Origin: PALSA-1004 sp963829085
GTDB taxonomy: Bacteria; Pseudomonadota; Gammaproteobacteria; Burkholderiales; SG8-41
Reading direction: 5' to 3'
Length of the DNA: 64,000 nucleotides
NCBI GenBank assembly: GCA_963829085.1
Contig: CAWHHJ010000021.1
Coordinates: forward strand, 34,410-98,409
Shown here one piece after another: positions 56,788 through 64,000 of this stretch; the first letter of the stretch is position 1; each line of letters opens with the position of its first letter. Under the pieces are notes generated by a model. The model did no database searches. It had not been told where the DNA came from and saw only the letters and a list, made by a program, of their open reading frames with translations. The position numbers and the translations under genes were made by a program.

Positions 56788-57340
56788 TTACTTGGACTTC
56801 GATGTCGTATTGCTCTTAGTTGTGCGTTCCGCGTTCTGCGCCATCTTCAGGTGCTCCTGCAACGTCGGCAACGTCGTCGCGGCAAAATTTTTCACCTCGC
56901 TGTCCTTAGCGGACTTTGCTGCCTTCTGAAACTCGCTGACGTCCTTCTTGTGGTCCGAAACCATGTGTGTCATGTATTCACGATCGAACTGAGCGCCGGA
57001 CAACTTCTGGAGCTTGTCCATTTCCTTTTGTGCCTGCTTGTCCGGTTGATCAGGGATATTTACGCTTTTAGCACTCGCGATCTTCTTCAGCTCGTCATTT
57101 GCCTTGAGTATGGTCCTGCACCATGCGGGCGCCAAAGTCTTTGACCTGCTGGTTCTCCGCTTTCTGTTGGGCGAGTTTGCCCATCTCGACCTCGGAAACC
57201 CCACCCTGAGCCGCTTTCTGCACAAAGTCGCGATCGCCCTTTGACAGCGTATCGGCCGCGGCATTTGCAGTGCCGAATGCGAGACCACCAGCCACCATAG
57301 TGGCAAATAACGCAGTGCGTTGTGAGATTCGATTACGCAT
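56788..57340 (-). CDS. DUF4142 ferritin-like envelope protein, one frameshift
   Basis: A signal peptide (MRNRISQRTALFATMVAGGL ... ANAAA) is followed by KGDRDFVQKAAQGGVSEVEMGKLAQQKAENQQVKDFGARMVQDH, the first helices of DUF4142. The next frame continues KANDELKKIASAKSVNIP, FDREYMTHMVSDHKKDVSEFQKAA and LPTLQEHLKMAQ. One extra base near 57111 explains the break. The family forms a four-helix bundle with His/Glu residues and is often found with stress proteins. A GGAGGA site precedes the ATG at 57340. Confidence 0.82.
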
Positions 57341-57629
57341 ATGTTCCTCCATTGTGTGAGTGACAGCCGGTTAGATTTAACGCGGAGACATTTGTTCAAG
57401 TGATCCGCTTCCAATCAGATTAAATCGGTGCATGTCCGGCGCCGCTTTCTGGTGTTGTCAGTGCAAACCCTTCACGAATTACCCTGTTGTCAAGCGGAAC
57501 GCTCAGCGCAGCGCGTTGAATGCGTTCGATGGCGGGCGAGCGGATGAACGTCTTGCACATCCTTGCTAAGATTAGTTCGCGTCCGCCACTGCGGTTCAGG
57601 TGCCGCCTCCTACGCTTAACTGATCGTCA

Positions 57630-58529
57630 ATGGAAAAAATCGCATATCTCGGACAGCCCAACTGTTATCGCCTCTCGAATGGAACAGTTGACGTCATCGT
57701 CCCCACCGATATCGGCCCGCGCGTCATACGCTATGGTTTTATCGATGGCGCCAACGTCTTTGACGAATGTCCGGACCGGGCGGTGCCGACGGAATGGGGT
57801 GAATGGAAGCCGTGGGGCGGTCACAGGCTATGGGCCGCGCCCGAAGCGATGCCGCGTTCGTATGCGCCTGATAATGCGCCCGTCGCCTTCCACATCGAAA
57901 GCGACCGCGCAATTCGCCTGCTACAACCGACTGACCGCAGTGGCGTAACCAAGGAATTGTGTATTACGCTCGACGCTGAGGGCACTGGTGTAAGAGTTGA
58001 TCACAAGATCACGAACCACTCGCTGTGGGAAATCGAACTTGCAGCGTGGGCACTTACCGTTATGCGTGGCGGTATCAGTATCATTCCGCTCGAACCTTAT
58101 CGCTCGCACGATGAAGCATTGTTGCCTGCGCAGTCGATCGCGCGCTGGTTCTACACCGACTTGACGGATCCGCGCTGGACGATGGGCAAGCAGTATGTTC
58201 GACTGCGCGCCGATGCCACTCAATCGCAGCCGCAGAAAATCGGCATCTTCAACAAGCGCGGATGGTGCGCCCATCTTGGAGGCCGCACCTTATTCGTAAA
58301 GCGCTTCGGACACGACTGCAATCGCGTGTATCCCGACCAGGGTTGCAATAACGAAGCGTTCGTCGCGGGCGACTACATGGAAATCGAATCGCTCGGTCCG
58401 TTGCAGCGACTGAGGCCGGATGAACCAGTACAGCACGTCGAGCGCTGGGAGCTACACAACGACGTCGCCATCGGCGAAACGGAACAGGAACTTCATGCGA
58501 CGCTTCACGCGCTCCTCGAGCGTGCGTGA
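57630..58529 (+). CDS. Aldose-epimerase-fold (DUF4380-like) protein
   Basis: This 299-residue beta-sandwich protein begins MEKIAYLGQPNCYRLSNGTVDVIVPTDIGPRVIRYG and contains WKPWGGHRLWAAPEAMPRSYAPDN, WELAAWALTVMRGGISIIPL-like and MEIESLGPLQRLRPDEP segments typical of this family, which resembles galactose mutarotases. Residues matching the mutarotase His/Glu cannot be assigned with confidence. The function is probably sugar-related. Confidence 0.7.
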   Translation: MEKIAYLGQPNCYRLSNGTVDVIVPTDIGPRVIRYGFIDGANVFDECPDRAVPTEWGEWKPWGGHRLWAAPEAMPRSYAPDNAPVAFHIESDRAIRLLQPTDRSGVTKELCITLDAEGTGVRVDHKITNHSLWEIELAAWALTVMRGGISIIPLEPYRSHDEALLPAQSIARWFYTDLTDPRWTMGKQYVRLRADATQSQPQKIGIFNKRGWCAHLGGRTLFVKRFGHDCNRVYPDQGCNNEAFVAGDYMEIESLGPLQRLRPDEPVQHVERWELHNDVAIGETEQELHATLHALLERA

Positions 58530-58574
58530 ACCGCAAACCATGTCTGTCTATCACCCATGCGCGGCCAATGCGCA

Positions 58575-59555
58575 TCAAGATGCGTTAGAGGCGCTGATAT
58601 GAGACCGGATGATATCGTCAATGCTCTTATCTCTTTCGAACCCGAGAGCGTCTCCACGCGACGTAGCAAAGCGGTACGGGCCATCCGTAAACAATCTTTT
58701 CGATTGCAGGATCAGCGACAAAGCGCACGAGATCTGATTTCTCGTCTCCGGCGATGCGCCGCAGAGCGTCCAGCGCTTCCGACGACGCTTACACTGATGC
58801 CGGGCGCGTTCAACGTCCGGTTCGAGCCCCACTGCTCCGCAGGTAGATCGAAGGCATGGAGTAGCGAGCTGACTGCACAGTCGGGCGACGCAATCCACAT
58901 CCTTGTCTCTGCCGAAACAGGACACATTGCAATCTCCCCTTTCAGCGGCTCCCGGATAATGCTGCTCATAAATCCGGAAGCTGCGCGATTCGGTTTGCCG
59001 GGACGCACAACGATCGTCGGCAGCCGCAGGCAGCGGCCGTCGATGTAACCCTTGCGCGTATAGTCGTTTACGAGGAGCTCGCCGATCACCTTCTGCGTAC
59101 CATACGATGACTGCGGAGTCGTAGCCGTCGAGTCCGTTACGACTTCCGGCAAGCTACCGCCAAATGCCGCGACCGAGCTCGTAAAGACGACTCGTGGCGG
59201 GGCGCTGTTCGCGCGACATGCGTCCATGACCGCGCGCATGCCGTCTATGTTCACGCGCATGCCGAGATCGAAGTCCGCTTCTGCACCAGCGCTTACGACC
59301 GACGCGAGATGGAACACGGCGTCTATCGGCGCATCGAAGGTGCTATTTATGAGTCGCCGATCCAATATATCGCCGGTGACATATTTAATGCGCTTATCCT
59401 GCAGCCGGCTGGTTGAGAAAGCCTGGTCGAGCAGTATCATCTCGACTTACGTCACTCGATGCATGAGTTCCGCGACCGCCGCGGTCCGGCGCCAGCAAGC
59501 CGCGCGCTACTTGCTGTCCGAGAAAGCCGCCGCCACCCGTTATCAGTATCCTCAT
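58575..59555 (-). pseudogene. NAD-dependent epimerase/dehydrogenase (erythronate dehydrogenase-like), three frameshifts
   Basis: Four consecutive frame pieces make one short-chain dehydrogenase/epimerase of about 325 residues. From 59555 it starts MRILITGGGGFLGQQVARGLL (NAD-binding glycine motif). After a shift near 59450 it continues MILLDQAFSTSRLQDKRIKYV, VFHLASVVSAGAEADFDLGMRVNIDG, VFTSSVAAFGGSLP and SSYGTQKVIGE (active-site Tyr-x3-Lys form). After shifts near 58795 and 58690 it ends DALGFERDKSIDDIIRSHI. Overall it resembles D-erythronate dehydrogenase. Sequencing error or real decay cannot be told apart. Its first bases overlap the Bug gene. Confidence 0.7.
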
Positions 59556-60660
59556 TGGGAAGCTCAAGTCCTGACGTTAGATAGTTGCTGAGTGTGCGAA
59601 TGAAGTGCACTGCATGGATCAGATCTTGGCGTGTTTCATGAGAACGGGACTTGTTCATTTCACGCAGCTGCAGATCAGCAAGTATCGATCTCATTGATCT
59701 GTTCTGCTCATCCATCAGTTCGCGTGTACCCCGGCTGTCGAGATAAGTGTTCTGCATATGTTCCGAGTCGATACTCTGCTTCCACTCGGGAAGCCGGCTT
59801 AACGTCGAGAAAACGCTATCCCAGGACCGTTTCTGATCGTCAGATAGATTGCCGGGTCCTACTACGCTGCGCCAGTTTGCGGCATATACCGAATACCCGA
59901 GTTCTTTCCACGTCTGGACATCCGCAAGCGGAGGCTCAAGTCGCTGCGGCGAAGATATCGCGACAATGCGCAGCTTGCCGGCGACCGCATGCTCTGACAC
60001 ACCGGATGCCGGTGATGCCACGACATCGATATGACCGCCCAGCAACGCGATGATGCCGTCAGCGGATCCGCTAAACGCCACCACTTTGAGCGCCTTGGGA
60101 TTGACGCCGACGGCTTTCGCGAGTCGCGCAACCGCGATGTGATTGTGACTGCCAATCGTGGTGCCGATCGAGAAGCTAAGGCTCTCCGGCTTTGACTTCA
60201 GGCGGTCAGCGAGCTCACGCGCAGTTCTAAAGGGACTGTCGCTGTGTACGCTAAAAACGACCGGCTCGGTCCCTAATTGCGCGAGCGGCGTCACGTCCGT
60301 ATACGCGATCGGGCTGCGGCCCATGATGCGCAAGGCGAGAAGGCTCGGCGACGTCACAAGAAGATAGTGGCCGTTGCGTTGATGCTGCGTAAGGTACGTC
60401 AGACCAATTGTGCCGCCGCCACCCGGCTTGTTTACCACCGCGACCGGAACGTTTACCAGTTTTTTTTCTAGAAGGAGCTTTTGAATGAAGCGAGCAGTCG
60501 CGTCGCTGCCGCTTCCCGGAGAAGTGCTGACGATGATTTCAACATTACCCGAAGCCTGCCAGGAGCCAGCGGCGATTGCGTCGTCGCATGCGACAGTGAT
60601 CGAAATGCAGCCAAGCGCATAAGTGAAAACGCGTCTGCGCCAGTTACGCACTTTACTCAT
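59452..60660 (-). CDS. Bug/TctC-family receptor, divergent subgroup, unusual C-terminal tail
   Basis: This 402-residue protein is most like the receptor at 24599: VEIIVSTSPGSGSDATARFIQ, VVNKPGGGGTIGLTYL, SFSIGTTIGSHNHIAVA and DEQNRSMRSILADLQL. The related protein stops three residues after that last point, but this one runs about 65 residues further (EMNKSRSHETRQD ...) and overlaps the next gene by 104 bases. A one-base indel near CAGCTGCGTGAAATGA would give a stop at the expected place. The tail is probably not real. Confidence 0.85.
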   Translation of the reverse strand: MSKVRNWRRRVFTYALGCISITVACDDAIAAGSWQASGNVEIIVSTSPGSGSDATARFIQKLLLEKKLVNVPVAVVNKPGGGGTIGLTYLTQHQRNGHYLLVTSPSLLALRIMGRSPIAYTDVTPLAQLGTEPVVFSVHSDSPFRTARELADRLKSKPESLSFSIGTTIGSHNHIAVARLAKAVGVNPKALKVVAFSGSADGIIALLGGHIDVVASPASGVSEHAVAGKLRIVAISSPQRLEPPLADVQTWKELGYSVYAANWRSVVGPGNLSDDQKRSWDSVFSTLSRLPEWKQSIDSEHMQNTYLDSRGTRELMDEQNRSMRSILADLQLREMNKSRSHETRQDLIHAVHFIRTLSNYLTSGLELPNEDTDNGWRRLSRTASSARLAGAGPRRSRNSCIE

Positions 60661-60700
60661 GATGCCCTACGTAAAAGCGTGTTCGTCAACCTAAGCAATT

Positions 60701-62130
60701 TCATATCACGAACAAGTCCACGAATTCGTGCACCGGCATGCGATCGAGCCGCGCGTCGTCGTCGGCTACGGCCAGAATACGTGCGCAGCGCTCAGGCTTG
60801 AAGCGTCGCCCGAGGCTTGTCTCGAGTTTGCTTCGCAACACAGGCATGAAATCTTTGCGGCGACGCGGGTGTCCCATCGGATACTCAATCTCGATCTTCG
60901 GCGTTTGCGATCGATCTTTGAAAAAGACTTGCACGGCATTCGCACTCGAGCGCTTGTCCGGATCGACGAAGTCCCTCGTGTACCGGGATCTTCTACTACC
61001 GCGGTCTTCTCGCGCAGTTGATCGATCCTTGGATCCGCGGCGGCAGCATCTTCGAAATCCGTGGCATTGAGCCGGCCATGGATGAGCGCCACCGCCACCA
61101 CATATTGAGCACAATGATCACGATCGGCGGGATTATGCAGCGGTCCGGTCTTATACATGATGCCCATCAGCGCTTTTTGCGTCCGCAGTTCGATGCGCTC
61201 GATCTCATCGATGCGCTCTTTAACCAGCGGATGTAGCCGCAAAGCGCATTCCACGGCAGACTGGCTGTGCATTCCGGCGGCAACGAATTTGAACATCGAG
61301 TGTTGAATGACATAGTCCGCATACGGGCGCTGGAATCGAAGCGGCTCGCCGCCAAGTCTGGCGTCATAGAAGCCATAACGCTTTGCAGTCAGTATCCACG
61401 GGTAGCCCATTTCGCCCTTTACACACATCATCGCGAGACGCAATGCATTGAAACTCGCATCGGCAGCGGCCCAGCTCTTGCGCCAACCGGTATTGGGGGC
61501 GTGTCGAATACCGGCGAGACTAACATCGACCCATGCATTGGAAACCGCATTGAAGATCTGCTTGTGCGTACCGTCGAACATCTTCGTGAGGACCGCTGCG
61601 CCGGCGACTCGCGTCAACAGCGGATGATCGATGCCCGCCTTCTTCCAATCGTTTTCAATCGCAAGACAGCCTTGAATCTCATAGGCCTTGACCAACGCGC
61701 TAAGAACGTGCCTGACGACAAGCGGGTGCCGTCCCTCACTTACGGCTCTGCGACTGAGATGGTCGGCAAGCATCAGTAGCCCGGCAAGATTGTCGGACGG
61801 ATGGCTGCCCTGCGCGGCGGTGAACGTATCGTTCTCGTCGAGCCATCGAATCATGCAGCCGAAGCTGAATGCGGCAGTTACGGGATCCAGCTCGTAGTTC
61901 GTGCCGGGAACCCGGGGACCGTGCGGCACGATCGTTCCCGCAACGACAGGACCAATCAGCTTTGCGCAGTCCGGAAAGTCGAGTGCATCGAGAGCACAAC
62001 CAAGCGTATCGAACAAGCTAAGACGCGCGGCCGCGATCGCTGGCGGGCCCGGTTCGAAACACGTTACATAGTCCGCGATATCAACGAGCACCTGGTCGGG
62101 CGGTGGCCGCGCGCTCGAATCTGAATTCAC
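60701..62130 (-). CDS. MmgE/PrpD-type 2-methylcitrate dehydratase-like protein, one frameshift
   Basis: The protein is about 476 residues. The start at 62130 (GTG) has an AGAAGGA site. Upstream in-frame codons belong to the shifted BKACE gene. The body has DQVLVDIADYV, LSLFDTLGCALDALDFPDCAKLIGP, DPVTAAFSFGCMIRWLDENDTF, GSHPSDNLAGLLMLAD and KFVAAGMHSQSAVECALRLHP, all PrpD-like. The frame shifts near 60985 (GGG run) after LREKTAVVEDP; the other frame continues RYTRDFVDPDKRSSANAVQVFFKD to the stop at 60701. It probably dehydrates a tricarboxylic acid. It is closer to true PrpD than the copy at 53934. Confidence 0.85.
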
Positions 62131-62162
62131 CTGGTCAAATCCTTCTGCTTTGCTGACATTGT

Positions 62163-63159
62163 CTAGAACGCGACGTTTGACCGCCCTTGAGGGCGAGCAT
62201 CTGCGCGCCTCGTCCGGGGTGGCGATGTCGAGCGACAGCTCTTCCAGATATGCGCCGATCTTCGCCGACCTGCTCGGCGTTGCTCTTGGCGAGCTCGCCT
62301 TTGCCGAGGTAGATGTTGTCCTCCAGCCCGACCCGCACATTGCCGCCCATGATCGCGCCCATCGTGACCAGGTTGATCTGGTGGCGCCCGGCGCCGAGGA
62401 TCGACCAGATGTAGTCGTCGCCGAACAGTCGGTCGGCGGTGCGCTTCATGTGCAGCAGGTTCTCCGGATCGGTGCCGATGCCGCCGAGAATGCCGAAGAT
62501 CGTCTGCACAAAGAGCGGCGGCTTGACGAGACCGCGATCGAGGAAATGCGCCAGGTTGTAGAGGTGCCCGACGTCGTAGCACTCGAACTCGAAGCGGGTG
62601 CCGCAGCCCTCGCCGAGGTCCTTCAGGATGCACTCGATGTCCTTGAAGGTGTTGCGGAAGATGAAGTCGCGCGAGATCTCGAGATCCGCGGCTCCCAGTC
62701 GTATTTCCACTCCTTGATGCGGTTCGCGATCGGGTAGAGACCGAAGTTCATCGACCCCATGTTGAGCGAGCACATCTCCGGCTTGGCGCGCAGCGGCGCG
62801 GCGAGCCGCTCCTCGAGCGTCATGCCGTGGCCGCCGCCGGTCGTGATGTTGATGACGGCTTCGGTCCGCTGCTTGATTCGCGGCAGGAACTGCATGAAGA
62901 TCTTCGGGGTCGGGCGTCGGCCGGCCGTCCTTCGGGTCGCGCGCATGCAGGTGCAGGATCGCCGCCCCGGCCTCGGCCGCGCCGATCGCGTCCGGCGGCG
63001 ATCTGCTCCGGGGTGATCGGCAGATACGGCGTCATGCGTCGGGGTATGGATCGACCCGGTCACCGCGCAGGTGATGATGACCTTGCGGCTGTCAGCGATG
63101 ATGTATTCCTTGTGAGAGTGATTGTTCGCCGAGAGAATCAGCTGAGTCGATAAGGACAT
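62163..63159 (-). pseudogene. BKACE (DUF849) beta-keto-acid cleavage enzyme, about seven frameshifts
   Basis: Pieces in all three minus frames join to a single DUF849 protein: RKVIITCAVTGSIHTPT, MTPYLPITPEQI, ILHLHARD-like, FMQFLPRIKQRTEAVINITTGGG, MCSLNMGSMNFGLYPIANRI, FEFECYDVGHLYNLAHFLDRG, VQTIFGILGGIG, WSILGAGRHQINLV and AKIGAYLEELSLDIATPDEA. The family condenses beta-keto acids with acetyl-CoA, with zinc bound by HLHAR and similar residues. Breaks fall near 63036, 62998, 62920, 62690, 62270, 62215 and 62170. The GC content and indel density differ sharply from the rest of the window, so this is either unpolished sequence or a decayed gene. Confidence 0.75.
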
Positions 63160-63302
63160 GACGAGTCGATTATCGCCAACTCGTTCTTAGATTCCGATCA
63201 TGACAGCCCGGGCGTAAAGCAAGCACATGCAACGTATCATTTGTTAGGCCTATCATCTCGTCTTAGCGCCGCGCTTGAACGAGTTGCATGAACCATGTTT
63301 GA

Positions 63303-63455
63303 ATGGCAGAGATGTATCTCGGTCACTCGCCGGTTTGGTTGGGGCGTCTTAACATGGACAGCGGGCGCACGAACGTACTTACTGATACGCCGCAAATGTA
63401 TCCGGCGAAGCCGATCCACTTGCTAGTCGGTTTTCCACCGGTGGGAAACTTGATT
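63303..63455 (+). pseudogene. N-terminal fragment of a Bug/TctC receptor gene
   Basis: One frame reads YPAKPIHLLVGFPPVGNL, the typical start of the mature Bug domain (compare YPAKPVRIMVGYAAGG at 2078-3046). No signal peptide is in frame. Family sequence stops at about 63450, where the IS110-type sequence begins on the other strand, so the receptor gene is cut by the element or by an assembly joint. Confidence 0.5.
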
Positions 63456-63459
63456 TCGT

Positions 63460-64000
63460 CGCGCGACTTCGGTGCCCAGGGCGACCCGGATTTCGCGGGC
63501 GCGGCCGGCGATATTGCGTTGCCGGCCGCCGCGTTTGAGCGCGGACTGGATCGCGGTCAGGCTCAGGTGGGCGCCCTGCTCGGGGGTGGGGCCCGGCCCA
63601 GCACCCCCGGCGCGTCGCCGTGGGCGAGGTCCTCGAAGGCCACCAGGGCGGCCGGGTAGTACTCGCGCAACGCGCTACGCAGGGCGTTGGTGTGCCGGTG
63701 CGCGTCCAGATCAGGTTCTGACGGGCGCGGGCGAGAACTTTGATCGCGTCCGCATCGGGGCTGTCGCCGGCGATCGGGCGGTGGTTGTGGCGGTCGGTGC
63801 GTACCAGATCGGCCAGCAGTTGGCATCGGAGGCATCGGATTTGGCGCCCGAGACGTGGTGACGGTCGCGGTAGTGGGCAACCGCCAGCGGGTTGATCGCA
63901 TACACCTGATAACGGGCGGCGCTCAGCGCCCCCACCCATAGGCCGCGGTCGGTTTCGATGCCGATCACCGCCTGTTCCGGTTCCTCAGCGTGGGACGCGA
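63460..64000 (-). mobile_element. IS110-family transposase fragment (actinobacterial style), frameshifted
   Basis: Frames on the minus strand join to the middle of an IS110 transposase: IGIETDRGLWVGALSAARYQVYAINPLAVAHYRDRHHVSGAKSD, QLLADLVRTDRHNHRPIAGDS, AIKVLARARQNLIWTR, HTNALRSALREYYPAALVAFEDLAHGD and SALKRGGRQRNIAGRAREI. The N-terminus lies beyond the window. The C-terminal transposase_20 part is absent: reading runs into the Bug fragment and ends at 63423. At least three frame breaks occur. The composition is very GC-rich. No inverted repeats are expected for IS110. Confidence 0.7.

Overview
The window looks like a betaproteobacterial (Burkholderiales-type) chromosome segment of moderately high GC. 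The main evidence is nine full-length Bug/TctC-type periplasmic solute receptors plus a fragment of a tenth, scattered among CoA-transferase, enoyl-CoA hydratase, MmgE/PrpD, amidase, NDP-forming acyl-CoA synthetase and thiamine-diphosphate enzyme genes. This is typical of free-living degraders of organic acids. I see no rRNA, tRNA or CRISPR. Only the right edge carries a mobile element.

Layout. 1-4.7 kb: acyl-CoA synthetase (cut by the window edge), a Bug receptor and a ThDP enzyme. 4.9-15.2 kb: a PIG-L deacetylase/glycosyltransferase fusion, a TVP38-type membrane protein, a PilZ protein, small membrane proteins and lipoproteins, a three-gene lipoprotein operon with two LssY_C paralogues, and an FMN-dependent hydroxy-acid oxidase. 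15.4-22.6 kb: glycan-debranching enzyme with a GT4 transferase, a Tat-exported HiPIP, an ABC-2 exporter pair and a CtpA-like protease. 22.9-36.1 kb: D-aminoacylase-like amidohydrolase, Bug, a DUF2382 stress protein, TauD-like dioxygenase, soluble histidine kinase, cyclase-FHA protein, pilin, FtsH, and a 5'-3' exonuclease. 36.2-45.3 kb: the most interesting part, described below. 45.5-56.2 kb: more Bug receptors, a double CMD-like protein, a ferric-type ABC importer, MmgE/PrpD and enoyl-CoA hydratase. 56.8-62.1 kb: DUF4142, an epimerase-fold protein, a broken nucleotide-sugar/erythronate dehydrogenase-like gene, Bug and PrpD. 62.2-64 kb: a GC-rich, heavily frameshifted end with a BKACE (DUF849) gene, a Bug fragment and a truncated IS110-type transposase of actinobacterial style.

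Central finding. Two genes on the minus strand (37299-37835 and 43703-45322) are each interrupted by one in-frame TGA that is immediately followed by Gly-Ser-Cys, and both reading frames continue after it. They are UGSC-family selenoproteins. Directly after each TGA lies the same 8-bp stem hairpin at the same 11-nt distance, a good candidate for the bacterial SECIS. One selenoprotein is a stand-alone protein translationally coupled to a 371-residue partner. In the other, the same two modules are fused in one chain. Between them lie Bug receptors, an amidase and a CoA-transferase, all on the same strand, which suggests a selenium-dependent catabolic cluster.

Sequence quality. At least eight otherwise intact genes carry a single-base frameshift, and the last 1.8 kb has roughly one indel every 100-150 bases. 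This looks like uncorrected sequencing error, worst at the contig end, rather than genome decay.
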